DNA from: Ghiorsea sp.
Lineage (GTDB): Bacteria > Pseudomonadota > Zetaproteobacteria > Mariprofundales > Mariprofundaceae
Direction: 5' to 3'
Assembly: GCA_027053695.1 (NCBI GenBank)
Contig: JALUHL010000103.1
Location: 1 to 11,502, forward strand
Length of the DNA stretch: 11,502 nucleotides
The position numbers and the translations under genes were made by a program. Every line of letters starts with the position of its first letter. Within the stretch, counting starts at the first letter, position 1. The notes under the pieces are model-generated. The model did not search any database and was not told where the DNA came from. It saw only the letters and a list, made by a program, of their open reading frames with translations. This document shows positions 6,971-11,502 of this stretch, one piece after another.

Positions 6971-8479
6971 ATGTTAGCGCGATTGGCCAGTGCATCACTT
7001 CGTGGGCTTGAAGCTGAAGCTGTTGATGTTGAGGTTGATTTATCGCGGGGTATGCCTTCTTGGAGTTTGGTGGGTTTGCCTGATGCAGCTGTTCGTGAAG
7101 CCAGAGACAGGGTTCGCGCAGCCCTTTTGAATTCGAACTTTGAATTTCCTTTGCGTCATATCACGGTCAACTTAGCACCCGCAGATAAACGCAAAGACGG
7201 CTCATATTTTGATTTGCCCGTTGCCATAGGTTTGTTGCTGGCATCAGGTCAAATCAAGGTGGATAATGCAAGCACATTGCCTTTTATGGTGGGTGAGTTG
7301 GCGTTGGATGGCCACCTTAACCCTATTGCAGGCGTATTACCGCTTGCGATATTCGCACAAGCTCAAGGATTCAAACAAATCATCGTGCCGCTTGCCAATG
7401 CTGAAGAAGCGGCGGTGGTGCAAGGCATTGAAGTGATTGCGGCGAGCAACGTATTGGAAGTTGCAGGGCATTTGCAAGGCTCGCGCTTACTTTCTGCTTT
7501 TGAGCCGAAAACAAGTGATACCACTGCGCAAGATCATATGCCAGACCTTCAAGATGTGCGCGGACAACAACAAGCACGACGTGCTTTGGAAATTGCCGCA
7601 GCTGGTGGGCATCATTTGCTGATGAGCGGGCCCCCGGGTTCAGGAAAAAGCATGCTGGCTTCTCGCTTGCCGAGCATTTTACCTGAACTCACCAGTGAAC
7701 AGCGCCTTGCCGTTGCTCGTGTTTATAGCATTGCTGGAGAGGCAACGAATCGCTCTCCTATGTCATCCATACCCCCCTTTCGTTCACCACATCATTCGGC
7801 ATCTGATGTAGCTATGATAGGTGGGGGTCAGATTCCCAAACCTGGGGAAGTGACCAAAGCCTTGTTTGGCGCACTGTTTTTGGATGAACTGCCAGAGTTT
7901 AAGCGACCTGTGTTGGAAGTGTTAAGGCAGCCTTTGGAAAGTGGCACGGTCTCGATTGCGCGGGCAGCAGATACTTTGACTTTTCCTGCTGAATTTCAAT
8001 TGATTGGCGCGATGAACCCATGCCCTTGCGGTTATCTAGGACACCCAAGCAAACCTTGCGCTTGTTCTGCCGCGCAAGTGCAGCGGTATATGGGCAGGAT
8101 TTCTGGGCCATTACTGGATAGGTTTGATTTGCGTATCCATGTGCCGCCTGTGGAGCATGATGAGCTCACCAAAATGCAGGCAGGCGAATCATCAGCAGAT
8201 GTCAAAGCGCGGGTATTGAAAGCGAGAGCCATTCAATATGCAAGGCAGGGTGAGGTGGCGAATGCGCGATTGTTGCCCACAGCTTTGGAAGAACATGCCA
8301 AACCCGATACAGAAGGTGAGGCGTTGCTGCATGCGGCTTTGCAGAAGTTTGGGTTATCAGCGCGCAGTTATCATCGCATTCTTAAAGTAGCGCGAACCAT
8401 TGCTGATTTGGCAGGTTCAAAAAACGTAACCTCAGAGCATATTGCAGAGGCATTACAATACCGAGGAGACAGCGCATGA
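6971..8479 (+). CDS. comM: ComM / YifB family Mg-chelatase-like AAA+ ATPase
   Basis: ComM is a hexameric AAA+ helicase that promotes branch migration when imported single-stranded DNA is integrated during natural transformation; it is widespread in proteobacteria. The 502 residues match YifB (506 in E. coli). The N-terminal Lon-protease-like fold (about 1-170) is followed by the ChlI-type AAA+ core: Walker A GPPGSGKS (220-227), Walker B ALFLDE (301-306), and a Cys cluster in NPCPCGYLG plus PCACS (Cys351, 353, 363, 365) typical of the family. The C-terminal Mg_chelatase_C domain has the sensor-like SARSYHRILKVARTIADL (463-480). The protease-like domain is not expected to be catalytic. AAGGA at 6956-6960 precedes the ATG by ten bases. 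Despite older names it is not a true magnesium chelatase. The next gene overlaps by four bases. Confidence 0.95.
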   Translation: MLARLASASLRGLEAEAVDVEVDLSRGMPSWSLVGLPDAAVREARDRVRAALLNSNFEFPLRHITVNLAPADKRKDGSYFDLPVAIGLLLASGQIKVDNASTLPFMVGELALDGHLNPIAGVLPLAIFAQAQGFKQIIVPLANAEEAAVVQGIEVIAASNVLEVAGHLQGSRLLSAFEPKTSDTTAQDHMPDLQDVRGQQQARRALEIAAAGGHHLLMSGPPGSGKSMLASRLPSILPELTSEQRLAVARVYSIAGEATNRSPMSSIPPFRSPHHSASDVAMIGGGQIPKPGEVTKALFGALFLDELPEFKRPVLEVLRQPLESGTVSIARAADTLTFPAEFQLIGAMNPCPCGYLGHPSKPCACSAAQVQRYMGRISGPLLDRFDLRIHVPPVEHDELTKMQAGESSADVKARVLKARAIQYARQGEVANARLLPTALEEHAKPDTEGEALLHAALQKFGLSARSYHRILKVARTIADLAGSKNVTSEHIAEALQYRGDSA

Positions 8480-9144
8480 ATGTCGTGATTACAGGGGCAA
8501 ACCGAGGTTTAGGTTTGGGTTTTGTGCAACATTATTTGGCGCAGGGTGATGAAGTCTGGGCTTGTTATCGCAGCAACCTTGATGGTTTGCGTGATATTCA
8601 AAGTGATAAACTGCATACGTTGCAGTTGGATGTAAGCCGTGATTTTGATGCGAATACTTTGACTTTACCCGGCAGCATTGACCTGCTGATTAACAATGCT
8701 GGTATTTATGGGCCGTATGGCGCGCAGGATTTGGATAGCATCACATCCGATGCTATGCTTGAAGTGTTTAATGTGGATTGTGTAGGGTCATTGCGCGTGG
8801 TGCAACAGTTGAAAAGCCGTATCATCAAAGTAGGTGGCACGATTGCCAATATCAGCTCCAAGATGGGCTCAAGCGATGATAATGGTAGCGGTGGCACGTA
8901 TGCTTACCGCGCTGCTAAAGCTGGTTTAGTTATTATTTCCAAATCCATGGCGATTGACTTAAAACCTTTGGGTGTTTCTGTGATTACGCTGCATCCCGGC
9001 TGGGTGAGCACGGACATGACGCATCAGTCGGGTTTGATTGATGTGCAAACATCGGTGGCAGGGATGACGAATGTTATCAGTCGCGTTGATGATTATGAGC
9101 TAGGGCAGTTTGTTGCCTTTGATGGCAAGGTTGTACCGTTTTAG
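8476..9144 (+). CDS. Short-chain dehydrogenase/reductase (C-factor-like SDR)
   Basis: A classical NAD(P)-dependent oxidoreductase of unknown substrate. The 222-residue Rossmann protein has the cofactor motif TGANRGLG (6-13), NNAG (73-76), the structural Asn99 in NVDCVG, the catalytic Ser at 127/128 in ISSKMGSS, Tyr144 and Lys148 in YRAAK, and the HPGWVSTDM segment (173-181). The length and the SSKMGS...YRAAKAGL pattern resemble the CsgA/C-factor-like subgroup, whose enzymology is poorly defined. It starts within the comM stop (ATGA), with GAGGAG at 8463-8468 upstream, and ends the long plus-strand run. No downstream terminator is evident, and the next promoter candidate begins 11 bases after its stop. 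Cofactor choice (NADH or NADPH) cannot be decided from these motifs. Confidence 0.9.
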   Translation: MNVVITGANRGLGLGFVQHYLAQGDEVWACYRSNLDGLRDIQSDKLHTLQLDVSRDFDANTLTLPGSIDLLINNAGIYGPYGAQDLDSITSDAMLEVFNVDCVGSLRVVQQLKSRIIKVGGTIANISSKMGSSDDNGSGGTYAYRAAKAGLVIISKSMAIDLKPLGVSVITLHPGWVSTDMTHQSGLIDVQTSVAGMTNVISRVDDYELGQFVAFDGKVVPF

Positions 9145-9154
9145 GCTGAGCGCA

Positions 9155-9183
9155 TTGACAATATTCGGTTTGATGGCTGTATT
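9155..9183 (+). promoter_or_regulatory. Sigma-70-type promoter candidate for the slyD gene group
   Basis: A perfect -35 hexamer TTGACA (9155-9160) is followed after 17 bases by TGTATT (9178-9183), four of six matches to TATAAT. It lies in the only gap of size (73 bases) between the long run of genes and the 78-residue protein gene. Transcription would start near 9190, about 28 bases before the GTG at 9218. This is a pattern match only. Confidence 0.5.
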
Positions 9184-9217
9184 GCGAACAAGTCCTAAGG
9201 TAAGAGGTTGAGCAATT

Positions 9218-9454
9218 GTGAAGTATGCAACGGCGAAAGAATGGTGCGAAGCAGCGATAAAACGTGAAAATGGCGTGTCGGATGCTGAAAGCCAACAGCG
9301 TCGAATGCTGGCAGAAGCGCATTATGCAAAAGAAAATGTGCAGCCCACCGCAGATATATTGGCTGATCATGAGCTGTATATTTTAGGCAAGATGGATATG
9401 AAAGAATATGAGCAATATTTGCTGTTGAAACACAGTCAAAATGCGCCCCAATAG
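9218..9454 (+). CDS. Conserved-looking small acidic protein of unknown function
   Basis: I do not recognise this 78-residue protein. It begins with GTG, with AAGAGG at 9202-9207 ten bases ahead. It is rich in charged residues and Ala/Glu/Gln, has no signal peptide or membrane segment, and is predicted almost wholly helical: one helix about 4-17, a second about 21-40, and a C-terminal helix-turn-helix-like pair about 46-72 containing ADHELYILGKMDMKEYEQYL. That last stretch, a hydrophobic helix, a Gly turn and an acidic helix ending in Tyr/Leu, recalls short C-terminal interaction modules such as VbhA-type or SHOCT-type ends, but the likeness is weak. It is followed after 32 bases by slyD and seems to be the first gene of that transcript. 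Reading as a real gene rests on its ribosome site, placement and frame. Confidence 0.7.
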   Translation: MKYATAKEWCEAAIKRENGVSDAESQQRRMLAEAHYAKENVQPTADILADHELYILGKMDMKEYEQYLLLKHSQNAPQ

Positions 9455-9468
9455 AATAGATAGAATAG
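9451..9468 (+). repeat. Perfect 9-base tandem duplication (ATAGAATAG x2)
   Basis: Two exact copies of ATAGAATAG sit head to tail, the first spanning the TAG stop of the 78-residue protein gene. They end eight bases before the slyD ribosome site. Slipped-strand change in copy number would alter the spacer between the two genes by nine bases without touching either reading frame. Confidence 0.8.
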
Positions 9469-9475
9469 GACAAAC

Positions 9476-9480
9476 AGGAG
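9476..9480 (+). promoter_or_regulatory. slyD ribosome binding site serving two overlapping start codons
   Basis: AGGAG lies six bases before the slyD GTG (9487-9489) and four bases before an out-of-frame ATG (9485-9487). The frame with protein homology begins with the GTG; the ATG opens only a five-residue ORF ending at TAA 9500-9502. Confidence 0.75.
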
Positions 9481-9486
9481 ACGAAT

Positions 9487-9990
9487 GTGTCAGATACAGT
9501 AACCGCAAAGATTGTTGGGAAGGATAGGGCAGTAGAAATTCATTATACATTAACCAATGATAAGGGTGAAACCGTGGATTCATCGCGCGATGCGGCACCA
9601 TTACCCTATATTCATGGCAATGAGAATTTGGTGCCAGGCTTGGAAAAAGAATTGGAAGGCAAAAAAGTTGGCGACACCATTAAAGCATCCATTAGCCCCG
9701 CTGAAGGTTATGGCGAGCGTAACCCTGAATTAACGCAAACTGTACCGCGTGAAGTATTCCAATTTGATGGTGAGATTGAAGTGGGTATGCGCTTTGAAGC
9801 AGAAGCAGAGCATGGCATTGAGTTGGTCACCGTGGTGGCTGTAGATGATAAAGCGGTGACGATTGATGCCAACCACCCGCTTGCAGGCGAGACTTTAAAC
9901 TTTGATGTTGAAATCATGAGCGTTCGTGATGCTACATCTGAAGAATTGGAGCACGGGCATGTGCATGGTGAAGGAGGCTGTGGTCACTAA
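9487..9990 (+). CDS. slyD: FKBP-type peptidyl-prolyl isomerase, SlyD-like
   Basis: SlyD proteins are cytoplasmic prolyl cis-trans isomerases with chaperone activity; in E. coli SlyD also binds nickel and helps hydrogenase maturation. The 167 residues show the FKBP half-domain at the start (AVEIHYTLTNDKGETVDSS, about 15-33; PLPYIHGNENLVPGLEKEL, 38-56), SPAEGYGERNPELTQTVPRE (70-89), then the insert-in-flap chaperone domain (about 75-127) and the closing FKBP strand (HPLAGETLNFDVEIMSV, 130-146). A short metal-binding-type tail, HGHVHGEGGCGH (156-167), has five His and one Cys. It is much shorter than the long tail of E. coli SlyD (196 residues in total). The start is GTG, chosen by frame and by AGGAG six bases ahead. 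It overlaps the next gene by one base (TAATG). SlyD rather than FkpA or FklB is clear from the inserted domain. Confidence 0.95.
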   Translation: MSDTVTAKIVGKDRAVEIHYTLTNDKGETVDSSRDAAPLPYIHGNENLVPGLEKELEGKKVGDTIKASISPAEGYGERNPELTQTVPREVFQFDGEIEVGMRFEAEAEHGIELVTVVAVDDKAVTIDANHPLAGETLNFDVEIMSVRDATSEELEHGHVHGEGGCGH

Positions 9991-10337
9991 TGGCGATTCA
10001 AATTTATCATAACCCAAGATGCAGCAAATCACGCGCTGCGCTTCATCTTTTAGAAGAAAAAGGTGTGGAGCATGAGGTCATTAACTACCTTGAAACCCCA
10101 CCTACTGCTGAAGAATTAACGGCCGTGTTGGACAAACTTGGCATGGAGCCGCAAGACTTGATGCGCACAGGCGAAGCTGAATACAAAGAGCATATTCAAG
10201 GCAAGGATTTAAGCCGTGATGAGTTGATTGCGCTGATGGTGAAATATCCAAAAGTCATTGAGCGCCCGATTGTAGCTAACGACCTCAAAGCAGCGATTGC
10301 AAGACCTTTGGAGCTTATTTTACCGATTATTGCGTAA
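9990..10337 (+). CDS. ArsC-family thioredoxin-fold protein, YfgD-like (glutaredoxin-dependent arsenate reductase homologue)
   Basis: A 115-residue member of the ArsC/Spx thioredoxin-fold family. The motif HNPRCSKSR holds the catalytic-type Cys11; Arg59 (in LMRTGE), Arg92 (in ERPIV) and Arg105 (in IARPLE) match the three Arg residues that bind oxyanion in E. coli ArsC. The sequence around the Cys (HNPRCSKSR, with Pro-Arg rather than Pro-Ala) and YLETPP are more like YfgD than plasmid ArsC. YfgD-type proteins often sit in genomes without arsenic operons, and none of arsA, arsB or arsR is present here, so arsenate reduction is a family possibility rather than an established role. AAGGAGG at 9971-9977 lies inside the end of slyD, and the ATG overlaps the slyD stop by one base, so the two are co-translated. 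A terminator follows 22 bases downstream. Confidence 0.88.
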   Translation: MAIQIYHNPRCSKSRAALHLLEEKGVEHEVINYLETPPTAEELTAVLDKLGMEPQDLMRTGEAEYKEHIQGKDLSRDELIALMVKYPKVIERPIVANDLKAAIARPLELILPIIA

Positions 10338-10359
10338 AGTTTGAGGAAGCTCTGCTCAG

Positions 10360-10382
10360 AAAAGGGTAGCGTCCCCTTTTTT
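10360..10382 (+). terminator. Rho-independent terminator, bidirectional, built from the left inverted repeat
   Basis: AAAAGGG (10360-10366) pairs with CCCTTTT (10374-10380) across a seven-base loop (TAGCGTC), followed by TT to make a six-T run. It lies 22 bases after the arsC-family gene and 49 bases beyond the stop of the convergent minus-strand gene. On the minus strand the same stem has a four-T tail, so it could serve both. Just before it, TCTGCTCAGA (10351-10360) forms a small extra inverted pair. Confidence 0.8.
10362..10380 (+). repeat. Left copy of a 19-base inverted repeat flanking the hydrolase gene
   Basis: AAGGGTAGCGTCCCCTTTT is present here and, as an exact reverse complement, at 11030-11048. 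The identity stops at both ends (mismatch at 10361 against 11049 and at 10381 against 11029). Each copy is itself a hairpin around a TAGCGT-containing loop, resembling a REP-type palindrome. Confidence 0.9.
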
Positions 10383-10431
10383 GATACGATTCGATTTTGT
10401 GACCTAATAACATTTCTGCCTCTCTTTTTTG

Positions 10432-11001
10432 TTACCCATATTGTAACTCGCTTGAACGAATACAATGAACACTAATGTTTTCTAGGTCGATGATGTTTGC
10501 ATTGGCAATTTTATCTGTTTGGGCAGATGTGGCATCCGTGATAATGGTGACGTGATACCCCAAAGCTACAGCATCAAAAGCTGTTGCCCTTACACAATTA
10601 GGGTATTGAGTCCCCGTCATCACAATGTTTGATATTTGTAACCGCCTTAATATGGAATCTAATTCAGTATTCATAAAGCCGCTGAACCGTTTCTTGATGA
10701 TCGTATATTCATAATCTTTAGGCTTAAGCTCCTCTACAATCTCGCAGCCTTTCGTGCCGGGCACAGCATATTTTCTACCTTGAACAAAATCCACATACCT
10801 AAAGTTTTCAATATCACTGCCATCTTCTCTGTGTTCTCTTACGATATGAAACACAAGGTCATTTCTGATTCTAAACTGGTTTAAAACTGCCAAAATATTT
10901 GGAACTGTTTTTTGAGCGCCCGCTATACAAAAAGGAGATGTTGGCGACACAAAATCATTTTGCATATCAATGATAAATAAGGCTTTATTTTTGGCTTCCA
11001 T
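10432..11001 (-). CDS. Isochorismatase-superfamily cysteine hydrolase
   Basis: A 189-residue alpha/beta hydrolase-like enzyme of the isochorismatase/nicotinamidase superfamily; substrate unknown. The catalytic triad pattern is complete: Asp12 in LFIIDMQNDFVSP, Lys104 in IIKKRFSGF, and Cys136 in TGTQYPNCVRATAFDA (130-143 region, with the usual cis-peptide before it). DATSAQT (156-162) follows. The HIVREHREDGSDIENFR and VPGTKGCEIVEELKP stretches match a group of uncharacterised cysteine hydrolases rather than EntB-type isochorismatases, PncA or RutB specifically. The ribosome site is AGGGAG on the minus strand (plus 11008-11013), six bases from the ATG. It is the only minus-strand gene here, lies inside a 19-base inverted repeat, and is AT-rich (about 39% GC by hand count, against about 46% over 9601-9840), which suggests later acquisition. 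Confidence 0.9.
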   Translation of the reverse strand: MEAKNKALFIIDMQNDFVSPTSPFCIAGAQKTVPNILAVLNQFRIRNDLVFHIVREHREDGSDIENFRYVDFVQGRKYAVPGTKGCEIVEELKPKDYEYTIIKKRFSGFMNTELDSILRRLQISNIVMTGTQYPNCVRATAFDAVALGYHVTIITDATSAQTDKIANANIIDLENISVHCIRSSELQYG

Positions 11002-11018
11002 ATTTCACTCCCTAAGGG

Positions 11019-11040
11019 AAAAGGGGAGGAAAAGGGGACG
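11019..11040 (+). repeat. Tandem 11-base direct repeat at the right end of the hydrolase unit
   Basis: AAAAGGGGAGG (11019-11029) is followed immediately by AAAAGGGGACG (11030-11040), differing at one base. The second copy is the inner part of the right inverted repeat, so the first looks like a partial duplication of the repeat end. It sits just upstream of the hydrolase gene's ribosome site. Confidence 0.75.
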
Positions 11041-11048
11041 CTACCCTT
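11030..11048 (-). repeat. Right copy of the 19-base inverted repeat
   Basis: Exact reverse complement of 10362-10380. Here the hairpin stem is only AAGGG/CCCTT and stands 29 bases upstream of the hydrolase start. It would be a poor place for a terminator, so a repeat or mobile origin explains it better than a transcription role. Confidence 0.9.
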
Positions 11049-11104
11049 AAAACTAAAGGCGGCAGATTCCTTTCCATTATTCCTTCCACACATATGCCAA
11101 TACT

Positions 11105-11130
11105 TTGGCCTTTTGTTAGAAGAAGGTCAA
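11105..11130 (+). other. Hairpin in the leader upstream of glyQ
   Basis: TTGGCCTTTT (11105-11114) can pair with AGAAGGTCAA (11121-11130) over a six-base loop (GTTAGA), ten pairs including two G-U pairs that exist only in plus-strand RNA. No T-run follows, so it is not a standard terminator. Part of the 174-base gap 11049-11222, in which I see no gene. Confidence 0.4.
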
Positions 11131-11178
11131 TCAAAGCCTATGCATATAACTTTGTAATGACGAAAGGTTGCGGTTGGT

Positions 11179-11184
11179 TATAGT
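11179..11184 (+). promoter_or_regulatory. Weak -10 candidate for glyQ
   Basis: TATAGT (11179-11184) lies 38 bases before the glyQ start. No good -35 hexamer stands at 16-18 bases; TTGTAA at 11152-11157 is too far (21 bases). TATAAC at 11145-11150 is an alternative. The true start site cannot be decided from sequence alone. Confidence 0.25.
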
Positions 11185-11222
11185 TTGCAACAAAAGATGA
11201 GCAAGTATCGGAGCGTTTAACC

Positions 11223-11502
11223 GTGACATTTCAAGATTTATTGCTGACATTACAGCACTTTTGGGCAAAGCAGGGCTGCGTGGTGCAGCAGCCTTATGAT
11301 AGCGCTATGGGTGCAGGCACATTTCACCCATCTACATTTTTGCGTGTGCTGGATGATAAAGATTGGCGCACAGCTTACGTGCAGCCATGTCGCCGCCCGA
11401 CCGATGGTCGTTATGGTGAAAACCCCAACCGCTTACAACATTATTATCAGTTTCAGGTGATTTTAAAGCCTGCACCCGAAGATATTTTGGATTTATATCT
11501 GG
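11223..11502 (+). CDS. glyQ: Glycyl-tRNA synthetase alpha subunit GlyQ, 3'-truncated by window edge
   Basis: GlyQ is the catalytic chain of the bacterial alpha2beta2 glycyl-tRNA synthetase, charging tRNA-Gly with glycine; glyS would encode the beta chain. The 93 residues visible align well with the N-terminus of E. coli Gly[19 protein letters not shown], then [14 protein letters not shown], then [20 protein letters not shown] and [18 protein letters not shown]. The class II motif 1-2 region is intact as far as shown; about 200 residues are cut off. The start is GTG, with GGAG at 11210-11213 nine bases ahead. The frame is closed upstream by TAG at 11181-11183, and no in-frame ATG precedes the conserved block. 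The family usually has His-Pro-Met-Thr where this reads His-Pro-Ser-Thr. Confidence 0.96.
   Translation, partial: MTFQDLLLTLQHFWAKQGCVVQQPYDSAMGAGTFHPSTFLRVLDDKDWRTAYVQPCRRPTDGRYGENPNRLQHYYQFQVILKPAPEDILDLYL

Noticed and set aside
6971..8479. True magnesium chelatase subunit
   Set aside because: The N-terminal Lon-like domain, length and Cys cluster place it in ComM/YifB; no chlorophyll or cobalamin genes are near.
9218..9454. Antitoxin of a Fic toxin (VbhA-like)
   Set aside because: The C-terminal module has a faint resemblance, but there is no Fic gene nearby and no clear inhibitory (S/T)xxxE(G/N) motif in the expected place.
9990..10337. Arsenic-resistance operon
   Set aside because: Only an ArsC-family protein of YfgD type is present; no arsR, arsB or arsA, and the neighbour is slyD.
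10360..11048. Integron cassette or classical insertion sequence
   Set aside because: No attC-like site, no target-site duplication outside the repeats, and no transposase gene; only a passive unit between inverted repeats can be claimed.
11049..11222. T-box riboswitch for glyQ
   Set aside because: No T-box consensus sequence or terminator/antiterminator pair is visible, and the lineage is proteobacterial.
1..11502. CRISPR array, tRNA or rRNA genes
   Set aside because: No regularly spaced repeats and no cloverleaf or ribosomal RNA sequence was seen.

Overview
The window reads as chromosomal core-genome DNA from a Gram-negative proteobacterium. Three things point that way: a Kdo/LPS-export block (kdsD, kdsC, lptC, lptA, lptB), ubiquinone genes (ubiX and a ubiK-type gene), and a separate glycyl-tRNA synthetase alpha chain (glyQ). 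Gene content and mid-40s % GC would suit a gamma- or zetaproteobacterium, but nothing here fixes the genus.

Region 1 (1-9144) is a run of twelve plus-strand genes with gaps of 0-25 bases and four ATGA overlaps: parA (5' end outside the window), parB, an M23 peptidase, kdsD, kdsC, lptC, lptA, lptB, ubiX, ubiK-like, comM and a short-chain dehydrogenase. The order runs from chromosome partition through envelope hydrolysis, Kdo supply and the LPS transport machine to quinone biosynthesis and natural-transformation DNA processing. I see no terminator inside the run, so extensive co-transcription is plausible.

Region 2 (9145-10382) has its own promoter candidate (TTGACA, 17-base spacer, TGTATT). 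It carries a 78-residue protein of unknown function, a SlyD-type FKBP prolyl isomerase with a short His/Cys tail, and an ArsC-family thioredoxin-fold protein of the YfgD type. A strong hairpin plus T-run ends it.

Region 3 (10360-11048) is the accessory-looking part. A single minus-strand gene for an isochorismatase-like cysteine hydrolase lies between two perfect 19-base inverted repeats. It is the only minus-strand gene in the window and is clearly more AT-rich (about 39% GC by hand count, against about 46% in a sample of slyD). The left repeat is also the arsC-side terminator. This is the best candidate here for a transferred or mobilised unit.

Region 4 (11049-11502) has a 174-base leader with a wobble-tolerant hairpin, then the start of glyQ, which runs off the right edge.
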